Source: Planctomycetales bacterium (GTDB lineage: Bacteria; Planctomycetota; Planctomycetia; Planctomycetales; Planctomycetaceae). Taken from it: a DNA stretch of 64,000 bases. Below are positions 56,348 to 64,000 of this stretch, one piece after another (the first letter of the stretch is position 1; each line of letters starts with the position of its first letter). The translations under genes were made by a program, and so were the position numbers. The notes beneath the pieces are model-generated. The model saw nothing but the letters and a program-made list of their open reading frames with translations. It was not told the DNA's origin and did no database searches. The DNA is taken from NCBI GenBank assembly GCA_026400835.1, contig JAPLOA010000096.1:62001-126000 (forward strand). The letters are read 5' to 3'.

Positions 56348-57307
56348 ATGCCGGATCCGTTTCAATATATGTTCGCACTGGCGGCTGCGTTTGCTGTCAG
56401 TTTTTTTGCGATTTTTATCTCTCACCCTGCGATGCGAGCGACGATTCCGTCGCTCGCTCGTTTCGTTTTTATGGCGGGCCTTGTTTTGGGCCTGTTGACG
56501 GGATACCGAATTCTTGGATTCGAACCGCGATGGCCTCCGGTGAATGCTCTTGATCGCTTCCTGCTGATCGTATTGCCGGTTGCGCTGATTGTCGAATTCA
56601 TTTGGGCCGTTCCGGTACCGAACGATGAGCACAATTTTCGATCCAGCCTTTCAGGCTTTTGTGCTGCCACTATTCGATTCGCTTTGATCGTGAGTGTGGG
56701 CCGTATTCTTTGGCATGATTCTGTTTATTTCAGTTCAGCCGAGTCAAACACAAACGACTGGCCACCCTTCATCGCCTTTGGGGTTCTGCTGTCAGGGGCT
56801 GCTTTACTTTACGTTGCATTGAGATCGTCCATGATTCTCGCATTTCGTGGGGTATCGGCTTCGCTTACTGCTGGCCTCGTGATGTCGCTACTGGCCACGG
56901 GTATGGTCACGATGCTGGCTGGATACATCAAAGGTGGAGCAGCCGCAATGCCTTTGGCCGGTGGGATCTGTGGCGCAGCTTTGGCTCTTTGGATGGCAGG
57001 AAAAAAAACAGGGCCCGCGACATCCCACGGTCAGTTTTTGATTGGAATCAGTGTGACGGCGTTGTTTAGTCTCCTTTGGATTGGCCGATTTTTTGGCCAA
57101 CTCACGACATTTGATGTGCTCATGATATTCCTCAGTCCCCACTGCTGTTGGTTGAGTGAGTTCTGGCCGTTTCGTGACTACAGCAACAATTATCGTATGG
57201 TCATTCGGATGGCGGCCGTTGCCTTGATCTTGCTTGTTGTTCTGTTTTTTAAGTGGCAACAGTTCATGCAGAAGATGATCCCACTCATTGCATTTCAGGC
57301 AGAATAA
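56348..57307 (+). CDS. Unknown multi-span membrane protein
   Basis: No family was recognised. The 319-residue protein is very hydrophobic, with about nine predicted helices (near 6-24, 36-53, 66-86, 105-122, 140-160, 166-188, 192-212, 225-245 and 278-296). It has a short acidic, Asn-rich loop near 133-140 and no obvious catalytic motif. It begins three bases after the yceI stop, which points to coupled translation and perhaps a shared role in the envelope. The gene downstream (PQQ-propeller protein) also has an N-terminal membrane domain. Confidence 0.8.
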   Translation: MPDPFQYMFALAAAFAVSFFAIFISHPAMRATIPSLARFVFMAGLVLGLLTGYRILGFEPRWPPVNALDRFLLIVLPVALIVEFIWAVPVPNDEHNFRSSLSGFCAATIRFALIVSVGRILWHDSVYFSSAESNTNDWPPFIAFGVLLSGAALLYVALRSSMILAFRGVSASLTAGLVMSLLATGMVTMLAGYIKGGAAAMPLAGGICGAALALWMAGKKTGPATSHGQFLIGISVTALFSLLWIGRFFGQLTTFDVLMIFLSPHCCWLSEFWPFRDYSNNYRMVIRMAAVALILLVVLFFKWQQFMQKMIPLIAFQAE

Positions 57308-57450
57308 TTTCCAGTGTTGGGCGAACAGTATTGGCAACTCAAGGAGTTCTCAATGGAATCAGAATCACGTCGAAGAAGATGTCTCGTCCAGGGCATAATC
57401 AGAGAATCCGTCAACCGTGTGGAGTAAAGGTTTAACCTTCAGGAATCAAC

Positions 57451-59349
57451 ATGACGACCTCAGAAAATCCGTTCGCTCACGAAGCATCCGCTACGGAAAA
57501 GAGATCTGACTCAAACGCTACGGGGGCACAGGCTTTAATAACTACTCTGCGATGGTGGCCCGCTGCGGTGTGCCTAATCCTGATTGGGGCACTAAAGCTC
57601 AGTATGGTTGTTGTGGAAGCTCCTCCCATGGCATTGTTGATGGCGGCTTTTATGGGGCCTGCTGGGTTGTGCGGCGTGATCATGTTGTGGTGGACCTTCG
57701 CAAGCCGGGCGGGCACGAGAGAGAAAGTGATAGGCCTGACAGGTGTTATCGCGATCGGCGTCTTGACCACGTTGCTGCTGCATTTTTCCATGAAGGGAAT
57801 GAGCGCCGTTCTCTACCAGATTCCCTGCGGAGTCAGCGCGTTTGCATTGGTATTGATTCTTATGGCAAACCGTCCGGCATCGCGATTGCGTGCAGCGCTG
57901 TTCTTGTCGGCGGTTGGATTTGGTATCTGGGATCTGGTTCAGTTGCATGGAGTCACTGGAAAGTTCGATGCAGAGTTTTCGTGGCGTTGGGCACCGACAC
58001 CAGAGGAAGAGTATCTTCGGGGGCTTGCAAACCGTTCTGAAACTGCGGCTGGAAGTTCACAATCGTCGGCTACTGGCGATGTCAATGAACAGATCACTCG
58101 AGCAACCTCTGAATGGTCTGACTTTCGCGGACCAATGCGTGATGGAAAACGGCCGGGGTTACGACTTAAGGAAGATTGGGCGACGTCGCCACCAAAAGAA
58201 ATCTGGAAGACTCCGATCGGGCCAGGCTGGTCCTCGTTCACAGTTGCGGGCCAGAGATTATTTACACAGGAGCAACGTGGCGATAACGAGGCTGTTGTGT
58301 GCTTAAGTGCCGAGACCGGTAAGGTTTTGTGGGCTCATGAATATGCCAGTCGCTTCTGGGAAGCTATTGCCGGCGCAGGACCTCGTGCGACGCCAACGAT
58401 CGGTGACGAGGGGATTTACTCACTGGGAGCGAATGGGCATGTCTTGTGTCTGGATCCGATCACGGGAGAAGTTCGCTGGACGAAAGATCTTCAGGTGGAT
58501 GCAGGCTGTAAGCCGCCTCAATGGGGCTTTTCAGCTTCGCCACTCGTGCAGGATGGTCTGGTTATTCTTCATGCGGGAGCCGCGACTGGTGATGGTGCTG
58601 TGGTGGCCTACGATGCAAAGACCGGGGATGTCCGCTGGAAGGTTTCGTCTGGCAATCACAGCTATTGTTCCGTGCATCCGGCTGTCTTTGATCATGTTTC
58701 CGGAATATTGATGTCGACCAATCTGGGCCTGCAGTTCTTGTCTGTCGCGGATGGCAGCACGATCTGGAATCATGAATGGACAGTTGAGAACTATCGAGCC
58801 ATCCAGCCTTTGGTAATTGGCGATTCTGTTCTGATTGGGACCAGCCTTGGTGTTGGAACTCGACGGATCAATGTGGCGCACGAGGGAGACTCCTGGAAGA
58901 TCAGCGAGGCGTGGACTGCTAAGGACATGAAGCCTGACTTTAATGACTTCGTTGAATACCAGGGTTTCGTGTATGGCTTTGACGGCAATATTTTTAGTTG
59001 CGTTGATGCCGCGACTGGGAAGCGAGTATGGAAGAAAGGGCGATATGGAAATGGTCAGGTGCTGTTGCTTCCGGATGCCGGGCAGTTGCTGGTTGTTTCA
59101 GAGGCGGGTGAACTCGTGCTGGTGAAGGCTGATCAAGACAAGCACGTTGAGTTGGGAAAGATTCAGGCCCTTGCCGGAAAGACCTGGAATCATCCCGTGT
59201 TGATTAACAATCGTCTTTATTTGCGTAATGCCGAAGAGTCAGCTTGTTATGAATTGGCTCTCGAATCAAACGCGGAACAGGCCGCGTCTACAGTTGTCGG
59301 TCAGGATACTCAAACTCCGTCGCAAGCCACGCCAGCCGGACAAGACTGA
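57451..59349 (+). CDS. Membrane-anchored PQQ-like beta-propeller protein
   Basis: A 632-residue protein with about five transmembrane helices in residues 35-170 (AVCLILIGALKLSMVV, ALLMAAFMGPAGLCGVIMLW and others), then a PQQ-like WD propeller. Propeller blades carry typical repeats: AVVCLSAETGKVLWAHEYAS, GHVLCLDPITGEVRWTKDL, GAVVAYDAKTGDVRWKVSS and IFSCVDAATGKRVWKKGRYG. Its front part DFRGPMRDG is the usual start of planctomycete outer-membrane-assembly-like PQQ proteins. AGGA lies six bases before the ATG. Enzyme activity is not implied; many such proteins are structural or have no cofactor. It follows the membrane protein by 143 bases. Confidence 0.9.
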   Translation: MTTSENPFAHEASATEKRSDSNATGAQALITTLRWWPAAVCLILIGALKLSMVVVEAPPMALLMAAFMGPAGLCGVIMLWWTFASRAGTREKVIGLTGVIAIGVLTTLLLHFSMKGMSAVLYQIPCGVSAFALVLILMANRPASRLRAALFLSAVGFGIWDLVQLHGVTGKFDAEFSWRWAPTPEEEYLRGLANRSETAAGSSQSSATGDVNEQITRATSEWSDFRGPMRDGKRPGLRLKEDWATSPPKEIWKTPIGPGWSSFTVAGQRLFTQEQRGDNEAVVCLSAETGKVLWAHEYASRFWEAIAGAGPRATPTIGDEGIYSLGANGHVLCLDPITGEVRWTKDLQVDAGCKPPQWGFSASPLVQDGLVILHAGAATGDGAVVAYDAKTGDVRWKVSSGNHSYCSVHPAVFDHVSGILMSTNLGLQFLSVADGSTIWNHEWTVENYRAIQPLVIGDSVLIGTSLGVGTRRINVAHEGDSWKISEAWTAKDMKPDFNDFVEYQGFVYGFDGNIFSCVDAATGKRVWKKGRYGNGQVLLLPDAGQLLVVSEAGELVLVKADQDKHVELGKIQALAGKTWNHPVLINNRLYLRNAEESACYELALESNAEQAASTVVGQDTQTPSQATPAGQD

Positions 59350-59365
59350 GGTGTGCCCTCCTGGG

Positions 59366-59387
59366 ATGCGGCAGCCTGCTGCCGCAT
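59366..59387. terminator. Hairpin between convergent PQQ and spermidine-synthase-like genes
   Basis: ATGCGGCAG-CCTG-CTGCCGCAT is a perfect 9-bp stem with a 4-base loop, 16 bases after the PQQ-protein stop. There is no T-run on either strand, so if it terminates transcription it does so weakly or with Rho. Confidence 0.4.
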
Positions 59388-59512
59388 TGGTACAGGCAGT
59401 CGGTTGCCGAGCATCGGTTTGAAAGGTGATTGAGTTCAGAACGGTTGTCCACAGCAGGCTCTGGAGCTGAAAGCTGCAGCAGGCCAGATAGCGCGACGGC
59501 ATTCACTGGTTT

Positions 59513-62188
59513 TCAAAAAGTGAGCACCTGCCACAATCCGGAATAGTCATCGGTCCAGTGAAGGATGGGTTCTTCTTCGCCCCAGGGATCTGAGGCTTCC
59601 GTGATCTCTGAGTCATTCACGAACTCCGAGCTTTCTGTCAGCAGGATCCACGTGGAGCTGAAAACTCCACTTAGGTATTGGTCACTGTTGTCAATTCGGA
59701 TTGCCTGCCAGCCAAGTTTTTCGGCCATCCCACGTGATACGGGATTCAGATTCAGAAATCGATTCGAGATGTGAATTGCCAGTACGCCACCCTTGCGAAG
59801 ATGTTTACGATAGATTTCACCGCATTCACTGGTCAGCAAATGGACCGGAATCGCATCGCTGCTGAACGCATCAATCGCCAACACATCGAATTGCTGGCTT
59901 TGTTTGTTGGCAAGTTCTCGTTCCATGACGATCCTCGCATCGCCAATGACAACCTCTGTTTTGGCCTTTGAATCTTTAAGATAGGTGAAGATCGTGTCTG
60001 AGAGCTTAAGGACATCCGGATTGATATCATAAAATCGGAAGTACTCACCTTGTTCTCCATACGCGGCCATGGTTCCCGTACCCAATCCCACGACCCCAAC
60101 GCGAAGAGCATGTTGATCGGACTCCGCTGCCATCCTTCGAGACACCTTGACTGCCAGGCCAACTCCGCTTTCGCGACCGTAATATGTTGTTGGCTGAAGT
60201 TTCCAGTAGTCATCAATAAACTGGAAACCATGTCGAATCTGACCATGGGTTAGCGCATGTTTGGGGGGGATGAAGTCTTCGTCGTCCGGATCTGAGCCTT
60301 CGAACTTAACTCTGAGCACTCCATAGAAGTTGCGAGAGATATGAACGATTCTGGAGTCATCGGTAGTTTTGTTATCGGATTCAACAATCTCGGCCAGATA
60401 GTTCGAAAGGAGCAGTAGCAAAGTGATCGCAGGAATCCAGAACCAGAATCCGACCGACGCTTTATCCGGGCCTCGAATACCAATCGAAGACCATTCCATC
60501 AGCACTGCAGCTGCGGCCGTATAAGCCAGTGAATAGATTTGCCAGCTTTCCATCCATTCAAATTCAAGAACTGTCCACGCGATTCCGGCAATCGCGAGAT
60601 AGAGCGTCCCAAGGACCCAGAATCGGCGCGCTCTTTCACCGGGAATGCGAGTGAGGCTGTAAAGAGCCAACGCTACGATGATCGAGGTGATTGGGATCAG
60701 GACCAGACACGTCTTCATTTCCGTTCCGACAAGTCCCGGAAATCTCCAGCTTCCAAACCAGAATATCCACGCAGACTGAAGAGCCGAGAATGCTGTCACA
60801 GCAGTCAGGAATCCCGGCAGTGTTCGTTCGCGGCTGCCGACTGCAATTAAGCCGATCAGTTGGAAGAGCGTGAACACTCCCACAAGAATGACTTCGTTCT
60901 TGTCGCTGATGGATGCTGAAATCGGTAAGTAAAGGTATTGGATGCTGGCTGCAACCTGGCCAGTCACGATGAGAGTCCAGATCCAGAATTGTGGCGACGG
61001 GCCTCGCAGCCAGACACGTTGACCGCACCACGCCAGCAAAGTCATTAATGCGCAGGCTACGAGCCCGATGTGATATTCCCAATACCCATGAAAGAGGTAC
61101 GGAGCCACAATCGCCACGAAGACACCTCCGAACGCTCCACCAGCTGAAGTCAGAACATAGAACAGCGTGAGATGTCGTGGATGTGGTTTGCTGCTGACAA
61201 GTTCACCATGGCATGTCATGCAGCAGGCAAACAATATCGTCGAATAAATGACGATCTGTTTGGTGATGTTGACGTCCGCACCTTCCTCGATCACCCAGCA
61301 GGCCACCGGGCAGCAGACGATCAGCAACAGTCCCCAGGCTCGGCGGTCATACCATTGTGGGCTGTCGAAGCAGATGATGAAGGAGATGAGATAAAGGCTA
61401 AGCGGCAGCACCCAAAGAAACGGAACTGTTGCGACATCGATGCAAAGCTGGTTTGTTGTCGCCAGTAACATGGCTGAGCTGCATGCTGCAAGTCCAAGCC
61501 ACAAGAGCATTGATGCAATACTCGGACGAGGCACACGATGATCGACTGTTGCTGTCAATTCTGCAGGGTTGGCTTCCGTGGAAGTCACCAACGTCGCTTC
61601 TGTATTCGACACTCTCCACAGGCCTGCCGCGCACCACCCGGCCAGAAGAACATAGCCGCTATAGACAGTGGACCAGGAAAGGACCTGTTGTCGTAATGTC
61701 AGCCACGGTTCAAAGACAAATGGATAACTCAAAAGCGCCAGAAGAGATCCGATGTTTGATAAAGCGTATAGCCTGTAAGGAGAGCGGCCGGGCGAAGTCT
61801 GACTGAACCATTTCTGCATCAGGGGGCCTGTGGACGACAGCATGAAGTACGGCCCACCAACCGTTGCCAGTAACAGCAGGAGAATATGCAGGAGCGGTGA
61901 CTGATCGGATGTGGGCTTCCAGCTTTCACCCGGCGAGATTGGCAAAAACAGCAGGGAGGCTGCCAAAAGTATGGTATGTGTAATGATCTGAGCACGAGCC
62001 TTCAGATACACGCTGAGCAGGTGAGCATAGAGATAACCTCCGAGGAGAATAATCTGGAAAAACAGCATGCAGCTGGTCCAGATGGATGGGCCTCCTCCGA
62101 ACCATGGCAAAATGAATCGACCGATCAGGGGTTGTACCTGAAACAGCAGAAAAGCGCTTACAAAGATGGTCAGGGCGAAGCGGAACAT
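59513..62188 (-). CDS. Membrane-fused spermidine-synthase-like protein
   Basis: An 891-residue fusion of a large N-terminal membrane region and a C-terminal spermidine-synthase-like Rossmann domain. About 14-18 hydrophobic segments fill residues 1-580, with the typical opening FLLFQVQPLIGRFILPWFGG and LSSTGPLMQKWF. The methyltransferase-like domain begins near 600 and has VGVVGLGTGTMAAYG (nucleotide loop), FRFYDINPDVLKLS (acidic loop) and LAIDAFSSDAIPVHLLT. The aminopropyltransferase gatekeeper residues are not all clear, so polyamine synthesis is uncertain; such fusions are common in planctomycetes and have no assigned substrate. It is convergent with the PQQ gene. Confidence 0.9.
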   Translation of the reverse strand: MFRFALTIFVSAFLLFQVQPLIGRFILPWFGGGPSIWTSCMLFFQIILLGGYLYAHLLSVYLKARAQIITHTILLAASLLFLPISPGESWKPTSDQSPLLHILLLLLATVGGPYFMLSSTGPLMQKWFSQTSPGRSPYRLYALSNIGSLLALLSYPFVFEPWLTLRQQVLSWSTVYSGYVLLAGWCAAGLWRVSNTEATLVTSTEANPAELTATVDHRVPRPSIASMLLWLGLAACSSAMLLATTNQLCIDVATVPFLWVLPLSLYLISFIICFDSPQWYDRRAWGLLLIVCCPVACWVIEEGADVNITKQIVIYSTILFACCMTCHGELVSSKPHPRHLTLFYVLTSAGGAFGGVFVAIVAPYLFHGYWEYHIGLVACALMTLLAWCGQRVWLRGPSPQFWIWTLIVTGQVAASIQYLYLPISASISDKNEVILVGVFTLFQLIGLIAVGSRERTLPGFLTAVTAFSALQSAWIFWFGSWRFPGLVGTEMKTCLVLIPITSIIVALALYSLTRIPGERARRFWVLGTLYLAIAGIAWTVLEFEWMESWQIYSLAYTAAAAVLMEWSSIGIRGPDKASVGFWFWIPAITLLLLLSNYLAEIVESDNKTTDDSRIVHISRNFYGVLRVKFEGSDPDDEDFIPPKHALTHGQIRHGFQFIDDYWKLQPTTYYGRESGVGLAVKVSRRMAAESDQHALRVGVVGLGTGTMAAYGEQGEYFRFYDINPDVLKLSDTIFTYLKDSKAKTEVVIGDARIVMERELANKQSQQFDVLAIDAFSSDAIPVHLLTSECGEIYRKHLRKGGVLAIHISNRFLNLNPVSRGMAEKLGWQAIRIDNSDQYLSGVFSSTWILLTESSEFVNDSEITEASDPWGEEEPILHWTDDYSGLWQVLTF

Positions 62189-62505
62189 GGCAGTCCTTCA
62201 TTGGGAGAAGGCCGCACTTTACAGAGCCCTGCGATGAAGAGAAGTGAGTTGTCGCCCTGCTCTGTTCTAAGCCTGTAAACTCGGCCAGACAGTCCTTGCG
62301 AGGCTGACAGGGGCATGCAACAACCTACCGCAGTCTGAACCTGCTGCAGCAGTGCCGTGCGCTGCACATAGCATGTGCAATCACTGCAATCCGGGCAGTC
62401 TTCGCCTTGTCACGACAGACCCAAGATAGTGCTTCCAACAGCCAGTACGGAGTTCTGGGAGTGTGTCACAATCACTGGGGGCCGGCAGGTCGAGAAGCCT
62501 GTGCT
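62189..62505. other. Intergenic region spermidine-synthase-like gene/CsrA-like gene
   Basis: About 317 bases between two minus-strand genes. No RNA gene or coding sequence was recognised. GCTCT-AAACC-AGAGC spans the end of the CsrA-like gene (62503-62517) as a small hairpin. The promoter of the membrane-fused gene must lie here. Confidence 0.4.
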
Positions 62506-62691
62506 CTAAACCAGAGCTGGTTCTTCAGATTCACAGCCTGAAAAGACAATTGGATCAATCCACGAATTGCCGTTGTCCGTGTCTTCCACATGCAGCTCTG
62601 CTACGTTTCCGTTGACCGCGATCAGCGTCACGATCAATTGTCCAACTCGAATCGACTCGCCAGGGACAAGTTCAATCTGGTGGAGCAGCAT
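62506..62691 (-). CDS. Small CsrA-like protein
   Basis: A 61-residue protein, the same length as CsrA of E. coli. The segment PGESIRVGQLIVTLIAVNGN aligns by eye with the GExxxIGDxxxVTVxxVxGN core of CsrA, and the start MLLHQI replaces MLILTR. The later RNA-binding part (G-I-x-A-P and the following basic residues) is not conserved: here it is ELHVEDTDNG, acidic rather than basic. It may be a divergent CsrA/RsmE relative that has lost RNA binding, or an unrelated beta-barrel. AGAGG lies about 12 bases before the ATG. A hairpin followed by a T-run lies in its leader. Confidence 0.55.
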   Translation of the reverse strand: MLLHQIELVPGESIRVGQLIVTLIAVNGNVAELHVEDTDNGNSWIDPIVFSGCESEEPALV

Positions 62692-63227
62692 GATGGGCGT
62701 GTACCTCTAAAAAAGACAACACTGACACTTCGAGGGTCGTGCATACAACAGTGAGAGAAGTGTCGTGAAAAAGACTTTCGGATGTCGCGATGAAGAACCA
62801 AGCAGAACGCTCAGCATGAACCTTCAATAACCAGAATCTTACGACGATCCCTGAAAAGGTGTGGGCGTTATACCGACGTCATCTCATTCCATCAATCGCG
62901 ATTTGGAAATCTGTTTCAGGTTCAGGGCAGCTTTTTTTTGCTGCAGAATTTATTCGCGAGATCACTTCAATTCTGCAAGAAAGTTATTCCGCGCGAAATG
63001 TCTGTCGCTTTGCTGATGAACTAAGCAATCTCGCCTGTGAAAGTTGCGAATTTTTTTGAGACTCGATCTTCAATGCAACAAATGCAGGGTTCGCACTTCG
63101 CGACAGATCGTAGACCGCATACAACTCCTGTATTCCCTGCGAGATTTTGAAACTTGACTTTGCTATCTGCCAGTTTTCTGCGATTAGCACGAGTTTATTG
63201 GCCCGTTGTTTGCGAGAAGTTTGCTCC
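62692..63227. other. Divergent intergenic region CsrA-like gene/opdA
   Basis: About 536 bases with no supported gene; the plus-strand frame 62859-63059 has no family pattern. CAGC-(T)n-GCTG at about 62929-62944 is a small hairpin with an all-T loop. TTTTTTT runs also occur near 62931 and 63051, and the middle is AT-rich compared with its surroundings. Promoters for both genes should be here. Confidence 0.45.
62708..62764 (-). promoter_or_regulatory. Hairpin plus T-run in the leader of the CsrA-like gene
   Basis: GACACTTC and GAAGTGTC form a perfect 8-bp inverted repeat at 62724-62731 and 62757-62764. CACTG/CAGTG (62720-62724, 62749-62753) could form a competing stem. On the minus strand the arms are followed within ten bases by TTTTTT. 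The arrangement resembles an attenuator or a terminator placed ahead of the small gene; whether it works is not known. Confidence 0.35.
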
Positions 63228-64000
63228 ATGAATGCTGATTTGAATCCGCTCCTTATCAAAGAGGGGTTTCCTGCGTACGACCGAGTTTTGCCGGAGCACA
63301 TTGCCTCTGCAGTAGAGGAGTTTCTGGTCCGTTGTAGAGAAATTCTCTGCAAGGTTGAATCTTCCGACGAAACATCATGGGTTGCTTTGCTGGATCCGCT
63401 GGAAGAAATCGATCTGTTGTTTGAGTACGGCTGGTCTCCAGTCGGGCATTTGTTGAGCGTCGCCAATTCTGACGAGCTTCGCGCGGCACATGATGAATCG
63501 ATGCCGAAGGTGGTCGAATTCGGTTTGCAGATTCGGCAGAGTGAATCAATTTATCAGAAGCTGCTGGCTCTGCGCAACTCGACAGACTGGAGCAACTTCA
63601 GCAGTGCTCAGCAGCGAATTGTGGCCCGCATGATTCAAAGTGCAGAGCAGTCCGGGATCAGCTTAGTCGGCAAAGATCGTGATCGATTCAACGAAATTGA
63701 ACAGGAACTGTCTCAGCTTGGAACGGACTATTCCAACAATTTGCTGGATGCCACCAAAGCCTTTTCGCTGGATATCACGGACTCAGGTGATGCGGACGGC
63801 TTTCCCTCCAGTCTGCGGCGAATTGCGGCTGCTTCATGGACTCGAGCCGATGAGAATTGCGGTAAGACGCCAGCCACGCCTGAGGCCGGGCCGTGGCGGA
63901 TTACTCTGGATCATCCGTGCTTTGGACCGTTCATGGAGCACTGTCGCAATCGAGAGTTGCGAGAAACTTTGTATCGTGCTTATGTGATGCGAGCTGGTTT
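63228..64000 (+). CDS. prlC: Oligopeptidase A (M3 family), N-terminal part, runs off the right edge
   Basis: The first 257 codons of an M3 metallopeptidase that degrades short peptides, including cleaved signal peptides. The reading frame is open from the ATG at 63228 to the window end. It matches the N-terminal helical domain of E. coli oligopeptidase A by eye: FPAYDRVLPEHIASAVEEFL, PLEEIDLLFEYGWSPVGHLLSVANSDELR, then IEQELSQLGTDYSNNLLDATKAFSL and the segment RELRETLYRAYVMRAGF. The zinc site HExxH lies beyond the window, so catalytic integrity cannot be checked. It is divergent from the CsrA-like gene. Confidence 0.92.
   Translation, partial: MNADLNPLLIKEGFPAYDRVLPEHIASAVEEFLVRCREILCKVESSDETSWVALLDPLEEIDLLFEYGWSPVGHLLSVANSDELRAAHDESMPKVVEFGLQIRQSESIYQKLLALRNSTDWSNFSSAQQRIVARMIQSAEQSGISLVGKDRDRFNEIEQELSQLGTDYSNNLLDATKAFSLDITDSGDADGFPSSLRRIAAASWTRADENCGKTPATPEAGPWRITLDHPCFGPFMEHCRNRELRETLYRAYVMRAG

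Noticed and set aside
1-64000. tRNA, rRNA, CRISPR arrays, prophage or integrase genes
   Set aside because: Intergenic gaps were read for TpsiC-like GTTCGA arms, regular spaced repeats and phage or transposase motifs; nothing convincing was found. A covariance-model scan would be decisive.

Overview
The window looks like an ordinary chromosomal stretch of a planctomycete (Planctomycetota, order Planctomycetales or a close relative). The evidence is a set of families that are expanded in that phylum: a DUF1592-type cytochrome protein with CxxCH motifs, a Tat-exported DUF1501 protein, a DUF1559 protein with a pseudopilin N-terminus, a PQQ-propeller protein with an N-terminal membrane domain, secreted sugar-isomerase-like TIM barrels, and a fused AroD-AroE enzyme. 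No rRNA, tRNA, CRISPR array, prophage or intact insertion sequence was seen. The genus cannot be fixed from the sequence alone.

Layout: 0.5-4 kb holds a stand-alone LuxR-type helix-turn-helix protein, pgsA and rimO on the minus strand. 4-7 kb is purL on the plus strand, closed by a strong terminator. 7-18 kb is a minus-strand block of exported hydrolases (polysaccharide deacetylase, M20 peptidase, ceramidase-like protein, Prc protease), an unknown secreted protein, and the isoprenoid pair dxs-ispA. 18-23 kb has a small heat shock protein behind a dyad-rich region, then ruvA, ruvC and ispF on minus, and a lipoprotein plus trmL on plus. 23-31 kb is minus strand: the DUF1592 cytochrome, a prepilin peptidase overlapping aroK, the AroD-AroE fusion, and a YhaM-like exonuclease. 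31-33 kb is proS, followed by a small element with terminal inverted repeats that resembles a MITE.

35-42 kb is a MoxR-DUF58-(POTRA-like protein)-BatA/vWA cluster. This is the most original gene neighbourhood in the window: a large secreted protein with POTRA-like repeats but no evident barrel sits where vWA-type membrane proteins are usual. It is followed by a second TIM-barrel isomerase, pabB and a HAD phosphatase (42-46 kb). 46-53 kb has the DUF1501 protein on minus, then a plus-strand trio of a 1059-residue TPR protein, an ExbB/TolQ-like channel protein and a family 2 glycosyltransferase. 53-55.4 kb holds a secreted terpenoid-cyclase-fold repeat protein and the DUF1559 pseudopilin-like protein. 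55.7-59.3 kb is YceI, a multi-span membrane protein and the PQQ propeller protein. 59.5-62.2 kb is a membrane-fused spermidine synthase homologue. The window ends with a CsrA-like small protein and the first 257 codons of an oligopeptidase A (M3) gene that runs off the right edge.

Start codons were adjusted where an internal start fits a signal peptide, the family N-terminus or a Shine-Dalgarno sequence better than the longest frame. All functional calls rest on motif recognition by eye; no database search was possible.
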